Assembly (NCBI GenBank): GCA_934569425.1 | Contig: CAKTKM010000001.1 | Span: 1 to 58,501, forward strand | Length of the DNA: 58,501 bases | Direction: 5' to 3' | From: an uncultured Oscillospiraceae bacterium | GTDB taxonomy: Bacteria > Bacillota > Clostridia > Oscillospirales > Oscillospiraceae | Shown: in pieces, positions 34,086-43,300 of the stretch | How the letters are laid out: every line of letters starts with the position of its first letter | How positions within the stretch are numbered: position 1 is the first letter of the stretch | Program-made: the position numbers and the translations under genes | Notes under the pieces: model-generated | Database searches by the model: none | What the model was told of the DNA's origin: nothing | Seen by the model: only the letters and a program-made list of their open reading frames with translations

Positions 34086-36245
34086 ATGGATCTGATTCAA
34101 ACGCTTGCCCGTGAGTTGGGCAAGGATCCCCGCCATGTGGAAAACGTCGTCCGCCTGCTGGATGAAGGCAACACCATTCCCTTTATCGCCCGTTACCGCA
34201 AGGAACTACACGGCGCTATGGACGACACCGCCCTGCGCACCCTGGAGGAACGCCTTCAGTATCTTCGCAATCTGGCCGAGCGCCGTGAGACGGTAAAACG
34301 CTCCATCGACGAGCAGGGCGGGCTGACGGAGGAACTGGCCGCCGCCATCGACAACGCCGCTACCTTGGCGGAGGTGGAGGATCTCTACCGTCCGTATAAG
34401 CCCAAGCGCCGCACCCGCGCCACCATAGCACGGGAAAAAGGACTTGCACCACTGGCGGAGCTTCTCCTCACGCAGGGACAGGATTGCCCTCCGCCGGAGG
34501 AAGCCGCTCTGCGTTTTGTCGATCCTTCCAAGGGCGTGGAGACCACCGCAGAGGCTCTGCAGGGTGCCAACGACATCGTGGCCGAGATCATCAGCGATGA
34601 CGCGGACATCCGCAAGGCGCTGCGAAGCCTGCTGATGCGGCAGGGACATCTGCGCAGTCTTGCCGCCAAAGAGGAGGACAGCGTATACCGGCTTTACTAC
34701 GACTTTGATCTGCCGCTGGCCAAGCTGGCCGGCCATCAGATACTGGCGGTCAACCGCGGCGAAAAAGACGGCTATCTCACCGTCTCCGTGCTGCTGGATC
34801 GGGAGCAGGCACTGCCTCTGCTGCGGCGAACCGTGGTCAAGCCCGGTTCCCCCTCCATGGAATTTGTCAAGGCTGCCTGCGAGGATGCCTATGACCGCCT
34901 CCTCTACCCCTCGCTGGAGCGGGAAGCGCGCAGCACGCTGACCGAACGGGCCAACGAGGGCGCCATCGGCCAGTTCGCGCTGAACCTGAAGCCCCTTCTG
35001 ATGCAGCCGCCGGTAAAGGGTAAGGTCACCATGGGGCTGGATCCCGGCTACCGCATGGGGTGTAAAGTTGCTGTGGTAGACAGCACCGGAAAGGTACTGG
35101 ATACCGCCGTGGTCTATCCCACCTACGGTCAGCGGCAGAAGGACGAGGCCATTGCCGCGCTGCAAAAGCTTATCCACAGGCACGGTGTGGAGCACATCGC
35201 CATCGGCAACGGCACCGCCAGCCGCGAAACGGAGCAGATGGCGGTGGAGCTGATCCATCAGGTAAACCAGCAGGGCACCCATGTCAGCTATATGATCGTA
35301 TCCGAGGCAGGTGCCTCCGTCTACTCCGCCAGCAAGCTGGCCGCCGAGGAATTCCCCCAGTATGACGTGAATCTCCGCAGCGCCGTGTCTATTGCCCGCC
35401 GCCTGCAGGATCCGTTGGCTGAACTGGTGAAGATCGATCCCAAGGCCATCGGTGTGGGACAGTATCAGCACGACATGCCCCAAAAGCAGCTGGATGACGC
35501 CCTCAATGGTGTGGTAGAGGATTGTGTCAACGCTGTAGGCGTGGACATTAACACCGCCTCGCCCTCTCTTCTGCAGCGGGTCGCCGGCTTAAACGGCACC
35601 ACAGCGAAAAACGTTGTAGCCTACCGCGAAGAAAACGGCGCCTTTACCTCACGCGCACAGATCAAAAAAGTTCCCAAGCTGGGGCCGAAGGCCTTCCAGC
35701 AGTGCGCCGGCTTCCTGCGGGTACCGGAGAGCAAAAGCGTGCTGGACAACACCGCCGTTCATCCGGAGAGCTATGACGCGGCCAAAGCCCTGCTGGAGCT
35801 GACCGGCTATACGCTGGCTGATGTAAAGGCGGAGCATCTTTCCGACCTGTGGCCGCGTGTCAAGTCCTACGGCGAGGAACGGGCCGCGGCGGCCATCGGC
35901 GTGGGCGTTCCTACCCTGCGGGATATTGTTTCCGAGCTGCTGAAGCCCGGACGGGATGTCCGCGACCAGCTGCCAAAGCCTATTCTGCGCACCGACGTGC
36001 TGGAGATGAAGGATCTGAAGCCCGGCATGGAGCTGACCGGAACGGTACGCAACGTGATCGACTTCGGCGTGTTTGTGGACATTGGCGTCCATCAGGACGG
36101 TCTTGTGCATATCTCGCAGGTGGCTGACAGATTTATCCGCCATCCCTCCGAGGTCGTGTCCGTGGGAGACATCGTCAAGGTCGTGGTGCTGGAGGTAGAT
36201 GCGAAAAAGAAACGCATCAGCCTCAGCATGCGACAGGCCCAATAG
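34086..36245 (+). CDS. tex: Tex family RNA-binding transcription accessory protein
   Basis: This 719-aa protein matches Tex in full. It has the N-terminal helical domain with IPFIARYRKELHGAMDD, a YqgF/RNase-H-like domain (MGLDPGYRMGCKVAVVD, about 318-334), helix-hairpin-helix motifs (DINTASPSLLQRVAGLNGTT, about 480-500; KVPKLGPKAFQQCAGFLRVP), and a C-terminal S1 domain (GTVRNVIDFGVFVDIGVHQD, about 645-664, then LVHISQ). Tex binds nucleic acid and affects transcription and stress survival. GAAAGGAA precedes the ATG. Housekeeping and monocistronic. Confidence 0.96.
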   Translation: MDLIQTLARELGKDPRHVENVVRLLDEGNTIPFIARYRKELHGAMDDTALRTLEERLQYLRNLAERRETVKRSIDEQGGLTEELAAAIDNAATLAEVEDLYRPYKPKRRTRATIAREKGLAPLAELLLTQGQDCPPPEEAALRFVDPSKGVETTAEALQGANDIVAEIISDDADIRKALRSLLMRQGHLRSLAAKEEDSVYRLYYDFDLPLAKLAGHQILAVNRGEKDGYLTVSVLLDREQALPLLRRTVVKPGSPSMEFVKAACEDAYDRLLYPSLEREARSTLTERANEGAIGQFALNLKPLLMQPPVKGKVTMGLDPGYRMGCKVAVVDSTGKVLDTAVVYPTYGQRQKDEAIAALQKLIHRHGVEHIAIGNGTASRETEQMAVELIHQVNQQGTHVSYMIVSEAGASVYSASKLAAEEFPQYDVNLRSAVSIARRLQDPLAELVKIDPKAIGVGQYQHDMPQKQLDDALNGVVEDCVNAVGVDINTASPSLLQRVAGLNGTTAKNVVAYREENGAFTSRAQIKKVPKLGPKAFQQCAGFLRVPESKSVLDNTAVHPESYDAAKALLELTGYTLADVKAEHLSDLWPRVKSYGEERAAAAIGVGVPTLRDIVSELLKPGRDVRDQLPKPILRTDVLEMKDLKPGMELTGTVRNVIDFGVFVDIGVHQDGLVHISQVADRFIRHPSEVVSVGDIVKVVVLEVDAKKKRISLSMRQAQ

Positions 36246-36261
36246 CGGTAAATGCCATGAT

Positions 36262-36309
36262 AAAAGTGCAGGACCGGTTCAGGAGAGCCTGAACCGGTTC
36301 TGCACTTTT
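36262..36309. terminator. Bidirectional terminator
   Basis: A 22-bp stem (36262-36283 with 36288-36309, one wobble) with AAAA and TTTT at its ends separates tex from the convergent catabolic operon. Confidence 0.88.
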
Positions 36310-36310
36310 G

Positions 36311-37378
36311 TTATACGATCGGCTCGATGTTCCATGCTGCGCACATGTCCGCATATTTGCTGATCAGTTCGCTGGGATACTCAATGCCGTCCCGCATCTG
36401 CCGCTCATAATTTCTGGCCTCCAGCTCGCCGGGGACCAGGATCTCCTCCACGCCGGGTGATTTCTGAGAATTTTTCATCTCGTCAATGGCCGCGTCAACG
36501 CGCTTGCGGAAGGCCTCAATATCCGTCATGGCCTTTACGTTGATCACCTGCATCGTGTAGGCAATGTTCAGCGGTGTGTTGTCGTTGTAGTAATCCAACG
36601 ACACCTGCTCACGTCCCCACGGACAGTCATTCAGGACAGCGGTCATCAGCGTAGTGGTAAAGGTCAGGCCATAGCCCTTGTATCCCCCCATCGGCTGCAG
36701 CGAAACACACGCCTTCGCGTCCGTTGTCGGCTTGCCCAGTCTGTCAAAGCCCCAGTTGTCCGGAATGGGATTCCCCACCACTGCGGCCATGGCTACCTTG
36801 CCAAAGGCCACCGTACTCATCGCCATATCCAGCACAACATCCGGCTTGGTGCAGGCCGGCACCGCAAAGCCTATGGGATTGTTGCCCAGCAGCGGCTCCG
36901 TTCCGCCTGTCGGCGCAATATTGTTTCCGGCGCCCTGCGTATAGCACATGCCGATCATACCAGCCTTGGCCGCCATCTGCGCAAAATACGCCATGGTCCC
37001 CATATGATTGCCGCCCCGCATGGTAACGGTAGCCGTTCCATACTTTTCCGCACGCTGGATGGCCAGCTTCATCGCCTCGTAGGCCGTATACTGCCCCGAG
37101 GCATTGTGTCCGTCCATCTGCACCAGCGCGCCGGCATCCTTTACGATCTCCACCTCCGCTCTGGGATCCAGCGAGCCGTTCTCGATACCCTTTACATAGG
37201 ATTCCAGTCGGAGCAGACCGTGAGAGTAGACGCCCCGCAGATCCGCCACCGCCTGAATGTCCGCGGTAATATCCGCTACATGCTTCGGCATGCCGAAATG
37301 CTGATATACCAGAGACATCCATTCCTTCACGCGGTCATATTTGATATTTACCGTTTCTTTGAAGTGATAGTCCGCCAT
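36311..37378 (-). CDS. Ldh family (malate/L-lactate dehydrogenase-like) oxidoreductase
   Basis: This protein of about 355 aa belongs to the Ldh_2/YiaK/AllD family, NAD(P)-dependent dehydrogenases that interconvert 2-hydroxy and 2-oxo acids (also 2,3-diketogulonate and ureidoglycolate). Family features are VADLRGVYSHGLLRLESYV, with the catalytic His, GNHMGTMAYFA, GGTEPLLGNNPIGFAVP and a GGYKGYGL motif. The start at 37378 has GGGAGG; the frame extends to 37468 into panB. It is the last gene of the operon, after panB, suggesting that the pair handles the same carbon skeleton, with this enzyme making the 2-oxo acid that PanB cleaves. Confidence 0.9.
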   Translation of the reverse strand: MADYHFKETVNIKYDRVKEWMSLVYQHFGMPKHVADITADIQAVADLRGVYSHGLLRLESYVKGIENGSLDPRAEVEIVKDAGALVQMDGHNASGQYTAYEAMKLAIQRAEKYGTATVTMRGGNHMGTMAYFAQMAAKAGMIGMCYTQGAGNNIAPTGGTEPLLGNNPIGFAVPACTKPDVVLDMAMSTVAFGKVAMAAVVGNPIPDNWGFDRLGKPTTDAKACVSLQPMGGYKGYGLTFTTTLMTAVLNDCPWGREQVSLDYYNDNTPLNIAYTMQVINVKAMTDIEAFRKRVDAAIDEMKNSQKSPGVEEILVPGELEARNYERQMRDGIEYPSELISKYADMCAAWNIEPIV

Positions 37379-37400
37379 ATACGATCGCCTCCCAACCAGC

Positions 37401-38264
37401 TCAATTCCGCCGGCAGATCTTTTCTTTTGCTTCCTCGATAGCCTCGTCCAGCCCGGGGATCTCCACATAATAGCTGTGTTCCTCGGCGGGATAGGTGCCG
37501 TCGTTGACCTCCGCGTGGAACTGATTCAGGCCCTTTACCATCAACTCATGGAAATTTCCATATTTTTTGACAAATTTCGGCGCCCTTTCAAAGAAGCCGA
37601 ACATATCATAAAGATTCAAACCGGCTCCGGCGCAGTCCGTACCCTTTCCGCCTGCAAACAGCGGCATCTTGACGGCTTCGTTCAGCTTCTTGCACAGGCT
37701 GACAGGCACACACTCCACCACACACGCAAAGGCGCCGGCCTTCTCAACGGCGATCACATCCTCGTACAGGCTGATGGCGTCGTCCAGCTTCTTGCCCTGC
37801 ACTCTCATGCCGCCCAGCGCCGCGGCGGACTGGGGCGTCAGGCCGATGTGGGCAAACACGGGGATACCGGCCTTCACGATAGCCTCGATGCGGGAAGCCA
37901 CATTTTTGCCGCCCTCCAGCTTTACGCAGTCGCAGCCGCCCTCTTTCATCAGGCGCACGGCGCTGTGTACCGCCTGCTCATCGCTCTCCTGATAGCTGCC
38001 GAAGGGCAGATCCCCCACGATCAGCGTGTTGGGCGCTCCGGCCACCACCGCCTTGGTGGCCAGGATCATCTGCTCCAGTGTAACGGGTACCGTGCTGCTG
38101 TAGCCATAGACGACATTGGCCAGCGAGTCGCCCACCAGAATCGCCTGGCAATCGCTCTCGTCCACGATCCTGGCCATACAGTAGTCATAACAGGTAATCA
38201 TGGAAAAATGCTTTCCTTCTTCTCTCAGCGTCTTGAACTGGGGGATCGTGATTTTCTTACTCAT
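37401..38264 (-). CDS. panB: PanB-like ketopantoate hydroxymethyltransferase, divergent
   Basis: This 287-aa TIM barrel is homologous to PanB, which reversibly moves a hydroxymethyl group between 5,10-methylene-THF and 2-oxoisovalerate/ketopantoate. Metal ligands D46 (LVGDSLANVV) and D85 (VGDLPFGSY), K115 and E117 (VKLEGG), HIGLTPQS and catalytic E184 (VVECVP) are kept. The usual GIGAG-x3-DGQ loop is replaced by AGGKGTDCAG (about 204-213), so the substrate may differ from ketopantoate. No panC, panD or panE is near, and the operon is catabolic, so the retro-aldol direction is plausible. The start at 38264 follows AAGGAGAA. Confidence 0.85.
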   Translation of the reverse strand: MSKKITIPQFKTLREEGKHFSMITCYDYCMARIVDESDCQAILVGDSLANVVYGYSSTVPVTLEQMILATKAVVAGAPNTLIVGDLPFGSYQESDEQAVHSAVRLMKEGGCDCVKLEGGKNVASRIEAIVKAGIPVFAHIGLTPQSAAALGGMRVQGKKLDDAISLYEDVIAVEKAGAFACVVECVPVSLCKKLNEAVKMPLFAGGKGTDCAGAGLNLYDMFGFFERAPKFVKKYGNFHELMVKGLNQFHAEVNDGTYPAEEHSYYVEIPGLDEAIEEAKEKICRRN

Positions 38265-38301
38265 ATCGTTCTCCTTTTCTTTCTGTATCGGCAGGGATCT
38301 A

Positions 38302-39408
38302 TTATCCGACCAGCCGGATGGGATCCCAGTTGGGCTTTCCTGAATACTCCTTGGGCTGCTCCTCGCCGGCAAACAGTCTCCATGCGCCTGCCGCAAGCGC
38401 CTCCATCTCATATTCACCCGCCACCACCGTGACCGGTGCGATCCACGCCACATACTCCGTAATTTTTTTCGTCAAATAGCTGTCCCGTGCCATACCGCCG
38501 GTCAGGATGATCTGATCCACCTTGCCCCGCAGCGGGACCGCCCGTGCGGCGATGGTCTTTGCGATAGCGTAGATCATCGCTTCCAGCACCACTTTGGCAT
38601 AGGCATCTCCCTGCGCGATCCGCTTTTCCACTACCCTCAGGTCGGACTCGCCCAGCAGATCCATCAATCCGCCATTTTCAAAAGTTCTCGCCTTCAGCTC
38701 CGCATGGGAATATTTCCCGCTGAAGCACAGGTCGATCAGCTGCCCTGTGGGGATGTCGCCGCATCGCGTCGGCGTAAAAGGACCTGAAGAGTTCAGCAGA
38801 TCGTTGGTATCCACGATGAGACCCTCTCTGTGGGTGGAAATGGAGATCCCGCCGCCCAGATGCGCCACGATCAGGTTCAGCTTCTGATACGTCTTACCGA
38901 CAGAGACAGCGTAGCTTCTGGCAACTGCCTTCTGGTTCAGCGCATGGCTTCCGCTTCTGACATACACGTCCTTCATTCCGGTAAACCGCGCAATGTCCAG
39001 CAATTCGTCCGTATCGGGCGGATCCACCACGCACGCGCGGCCGCCGTACTCCGTCCGGAATGCGTCAATGATCTGGCACGCCAGTCTGGCAGGATGCTCA
39101 CCGAAGGGACCGTGACGCGCCCCCTCCAGCATGTTGGCATTCACCTCGTAAATGCCGCCGGCACAGGGATACATGGCGCCGCCTCTGGCAACAAACACAT
39201 CCGTTCTGGACAGATCATACTGATGCTCCGCCGCCACGGCGCGGATACTCCGCTCAAACTCCGGCAGCAGTTCCTGAATATGTCGGTTTCCCCGCACGGG
39301 ATTGGTAATGGATGTAAGGAAGATCGGCTCCTGGTTCCGAAAGGCCGCGATCTTGGAAGAGGTGGATCCAAGGTTAATGGCAAAAATGAAACAATCTTTA
39401 TCCGGCAC
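38302..39408 (-). CDS. buk: Butyrate kinase family protein
   Basis: This 368-aa ASKHA-fold kinase resembles butyrate/branched-chain-acid kinase: FAINLGSTSSKIAAF (phosphate 1), VARGGAMYPCAGGIYEVN, LIVAHLGGGISISTH (phosphate 2), SSGPFTPTRCGDIP and ILTGGMARDSY (adenosine). It converts acyl phosphate and ADP to the carboxylate and ATP. GTG start 39408 after AGGAGGGG overlaps the Ptb-like gene by 11 nt. Buk-type kinases often accept isobutyrate or isovalerate, which fits a branched product here. Confidence 0.9.
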   Translation of the reverse strand: MPDKDCFIFAINLGSTSSKIAAFRNQEPIFLTSITNPVRGNRHIQELLPEFERSIRAVAAEHQYDLSRTDVFVARGGAMYPCAGGIYEVNANMLEGARHGPFGEHPARLACQIIDAFRTEYGGRACVVDPPDTDELLDIARFTGMKDVYVRSGSHALNQKAVARSYAVSVGKTYQKLNLIVAHLGGGISISTHREGLIVDTNDLLNSSGPFTPTRCGDIPTGQLIDLCFSGKYSHAELKARTFENGGLMDLLGESDLRVVEKRIAQGDAYAKVVLEAMIYAIAKTIAARAVPLRGKVDQIILTGGMARDSYLTKKITEYVAWIAPVTVVAGEYEMEALAAGAWRLFAGEEQPKEYSGKPNWDPIRLVG

Positions 39409-40324
39409 GAGTTCCCCTCCTTTCCGCGATCAGCACCGCCATCGCAATGGTATTTTTCTTTGCCTCCGCCGAGTCGGCACGGGATGTGAACACCACCGGC
39501 TTTGTGGTACCGGCCACTGCTCCGCCTGCGGCGCAGTCCGTCACATATTGGATGCCCTTCAGCAGTGCGTTTCCCGTTTCCAGATCCGGTACGATCAGCA
39601 CGTCTGCATTTCCCGCTACGGGATCGTCGTAGCCCTTATGCCGCGCGGCGCGCTTTGACAGCGCCAGATCCACCGACAGCGGACCGCAGACCCTGCACCC
39701 GCTGATCTCTCCGTCTGCATACATCTGCCGCAGCGCCGCGGCATCCGTGCTGGAGACCATCTTGGGATTGACCACCTCATTGGCGGACAAAACCGCCACC
39801 TTCGGTTCCGCATAGCCCAGCGCGTGCAGCAGCTCCACCGCATTGAGAATAATCTGTTTTTTTGTTTTCAGATCCGGCGCCGGAATAAATCCGGGGTCAG
39901 AGATAAAGAGCACCCGCTCCTCTCCTTCGATCCGCACCTCCACAGCCGCCACAGCGCTTAACGTCCGATCCCCGTCACGGATCCCGTGTTCCCTGTTCAG
40001 CAGCGCTTTGATAAAGGCTCCCGAATCCATCAGCCCCTTCATGACAATGTCTGCTTCTCCGGTGCTGGCATCCCGCACCGCCATTTCCGCCGCCTCCTGA
40101 TCGGAACCGGCACGGAAGATCTCATACGCATCCAGCGGCTCTCCAAGCTGTCTCAGCAGCGACTCAATGCGATCCTTATCGCCATACAGTCTTCCGCGCA
40201 CCAGACCCTCCCGGCGTGCGTCGGACACAGCCCGCAGCACCTCCTCATCTCCGGCGGCCGCCACGGCGATCACCTTCACCGGCAGATCTCTGACTGCTTC
40301 ATATACTTCGCTGATACGCCTCAC
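39398..40324 (-). CDS. ptb: Phosphate butyryltransferase (Ptb) family protein
   Basis: This 308-aa phosphate acyltransferase belongs to the Ptb/Pta group, with AVAAAGDEEVLRAV at the N-terminus, ADIVMKGLMDSGAFIKALLN, FISDPGFIPAPDLKTKKQII, VAVLSANEVVNPKMVSSTDA and ADVLIVPDLETGNALLKGI. It swaps CoA for phosphate on short acyl-CoAs. The GTG start at 40324 is four bases past the PFOR stop with GAGAGG overlapping that stop, so translation is coupled. With the kinase it makes an ATP-yielding acyl-CoA to acid pair. Confidence 0.9.
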   Translation of the reverse strand: MRRISEVYEAVRDLPVKVIAVAAAGDEEVLRAVSDARREGLVRGRLYGDKDRIESLLRQLGEPLDAYEIFRAGSDQEAAEMAVRDASTGEADIVMKGLMDSGAFIKALLNREHGIRDGDRTLSAVAAVEVRIEGEERVLFISDPGFIPAPDLKTKKQIILNAVELLHALGYAEPKVAVLSANEVVNPKMVSSTDAAALRQMYADGEISGCRVCGPLSVDLALSKRAARHKGYDDPVAGNADVLIVPDLETGNALLKGIQYVTDCAAGGAVAGTTKPVVFTSRADSAEAKKNTIAMAVLIAERRGTRAG

Positions 40325-40328
40325 GCCG

Positions 40329-43300
40329 TCACCTCTCTTCTGTCATACGCAGATACCGACTATACTTTTCACGAGCCTCCTGTTCCGCCTCCCGGTCCAG
40401 CGTCTCCGCGATCTGCGGGAATGTCTTCCGCAGCGAGGCGAAGCGCACCTCACCGGCCAGAAACGCCTGAAAATCTCCGGTCGGCTCTCCGGAATCCAGC
40501 ACGAAGGGATTCTTCCCCTCCTGACTTCTCCGGGGATCATAGCGGTACAGAAACCAGTAGCCCGCTTCCACAGCGCGGCGCATCTCGCCCATCACATCGG
40601 ACATTCCGCATTTCAGTCCATGGTTGATGCATGGCGCATACGCAATAATCAGTGATGGGCCGTTGAAGCTCTCCGCCTCCTGAAGCACCTTCAGATACTG
40701 CTCATAGTTGGCGCCCATTGCCACCGAGGCCACATAGACATTGCCGTAGGCCATGGCCATCCTGCCCAGATCCTTCTTGCTGGCGCGCCGTCCGGCCGCC
40801 GCAAACTGCGCCACCGCGCCTTTCTGCGTCGCCTTGGAAGCCTGTCCGCCGGTATTGGAGTACACCTCCGTATCCAGCACCAGTATGTTGACGTCCTGGC
40901 CGGAGGCCAGCACATGATCCAAACCGCCGTAGCCAATATCATAGGCCCAGCCGTCGCCGCCGATGATCCAAACGGACTTCTTGCTGAGGAAGTCCCTGTT
41001 TTCTAGGATCTGCGCCACAAGCACCTTGTCCGCGCCCTCTTTTCTCTTTTCCAGCGCGTCCACAAAGGCATCGGAGCAAGCAACCGTGCCGTCCTTGTCT
41101 TCAAAGTGCGCGATCCACTGCTCCGCGGCGCGTCTCAGCTCCGGGTCCTGCGTGGTGCTGGCCAGCATCTGCGTATATTCTCTGACCCTTTCCCGCATGG
41201 CGTCGCCCGCCAAAGCCATACCATAACCGAACTCACCGTTGTTCTCAAACAGAGAGTTGGCCATGGCAGGGCCGCGCCCCCGTTCGTTTTTCATGTACGG
41301 CGCCGCGGGGAAATCCGTAGCCCATACCGCTGAACAGCCTGTCGCCGCGGCGATGGTCATCCGCTCGCCGAAGAGCTGCGTGACCTGCTTTACATATGGT
41401 GTCTCGCCGCAGCCGGGACAACAGCCGGGGAATGACAGCAGCGGCTTTGCGAACTGCGCATTCTTCACGTTGGTAGGCGGCAGGGGATTTACCGATGGTC
41501 TGCGGCTGAGAAGTTCCCAGTTCTCCTGTTCGCCCAGCTGCGATGCCAGCGGTGCCATCCGCAGGGCGCTTCCGCTTCTGGGACACACAGACACACAGCT
41601 TCCGCAGCCCACACAATCCATGGGGTCCACCTGTACGATATATCGGTAGCCCTCCAATCCCCTGCCAGCAGCCTTTGCCAGCTTGGGCAGCGCCACGGTG
41701 TCATCTGTATTCTCCACCAAAAATGGATGGATCGTCCCATTGGGACACACATACGAACAGCGGTTGCACTGCACGCAGGCGTTGGGATCCCATTCCGGCA
41801 CATGGTTGGCGATCCCCCGCAGCTCATACTTTGCCGTTCCGGCAGGCATGTGACCGTCGGCATAGTCATAAAACGTGCTGACAGGCAGCGTGCCGCCCCG
41901 GCCGGTCAGGACAGGCTTCATGATCCGATCCACATATTCCGGCGCACCGTCGGCGGTCCCCTGCTTTTCGACCCAACCGGTCTCTTTCAGCCATTCCTCT
42001 GTGATCTCATAGGCACGAACCTGTTCCAGCGCCGCGTCCACCGCCTGATAATTCTTCGCCACCACGTCGTCACCCTTGCTGCCGTAGGTCTTCAGCGCGG
42101 ATTCCTTCATTTTGGCAGCAGCCTGTTCAATGGGGATCACCTTCGTAATGCCAAAGAAGGCTGCCTGCAGCAGTGTATTGGTGCGGCTGCCAAGGCCGAG
42201 ATCCTCCGCGATCCTGCTGGCGTCAATGGTATACAGCCGGATATGGTTTTCCAGCGCAAAGCGCTTGAAGGCATCCGGAAGCTCCCGCTTCAGATCCGCC
42301 TCATCCCACGCGCAGTTCAGCAGGAATGCGCCGCCCGGCTTCAAAACGCTCCACATATCATATTTGTGCAGGAAAGACGCCTTGTGGCACGCCACAAAAT
42401 CCGCGCGGGAAATACCGTAAGAAGCGAGGATCGGCCGCTGTCCAAAACGCAGGTGGGATTTTGTCAGTCCGCCGGACTTTTTCCCGTCGTACTCGAAATA
42501 GGCCTGAATGTACTTATCCGTACAGGCTCCGATGATCTTGATGGCGTTTTTGTTGGCACTCACCGTACCGTCTGAGCCAAGACCCCAGAACATACAGCTG
42601 ACAAGCCCCTCGTCATCCGCGGCAAGCGTTTCCGCCGCAGGAAGAGAAGTACCCATCACATCATCATGGATCCCCAATGTAAAGTGGTTCTTCGGGCAGC
42701 GCGCTTCCGCGTTGCGCAGCGCCGCGCAGATCTGCTCCGGTGTCGTGTCTTTTCCGCCGATGCCATACCGCCCGCCGGTGACGCGGATAGAACGTCCGGT
42801 CTCCGCAACAGCGGCGCACACATCCTCATAAAGCGGCTCGCCCAGTGCGCCGTTCTCCTTTGTGCGATCCAGCACCACAAGATCTCTGGCTGTCTCCGGC
42901 AGTGCCTGCAAGAAATACTTCATGCTCCACGGCCGGTACAGATGCACATTGATAAAACCCACTTTTTTCCCGGCTTTGGTCAGCGCTTCCACCGTTTCCA
43001 TACAGGCACCGGCCACCGAGCCCATGGCAATCACTACCGTCTCCGCATCCTGTGTACCGCAGTAGGAAAACGGTTGATACCTCCGTCCCGTCAGCGTGCC
43101 GATCTCCTCCATATACGCGGCCACATCATCCGCCACCCGCTCATAGCGGGCGGAGCAGGCTTCCCGCACCTGGAAATAGACATCCGGTCCCTGTCCCGTG
43201 CTGACCACCTCGGGATGATTCGGATTCAGCGCGCTGCGTCTGAACCGCTCCAGTGCCTCGCGATCCACCAGCTTTGCCAGATCCGCATAATCCAGACAGT

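Noticed and set aside
37401..38264. Ordinary pantothenate biosynthesis gene
   Set aside because: No panC, panD, panE or ilv genes are nearby, and it lies in an operon with uptake and energy-yielding catabolic enzymes.
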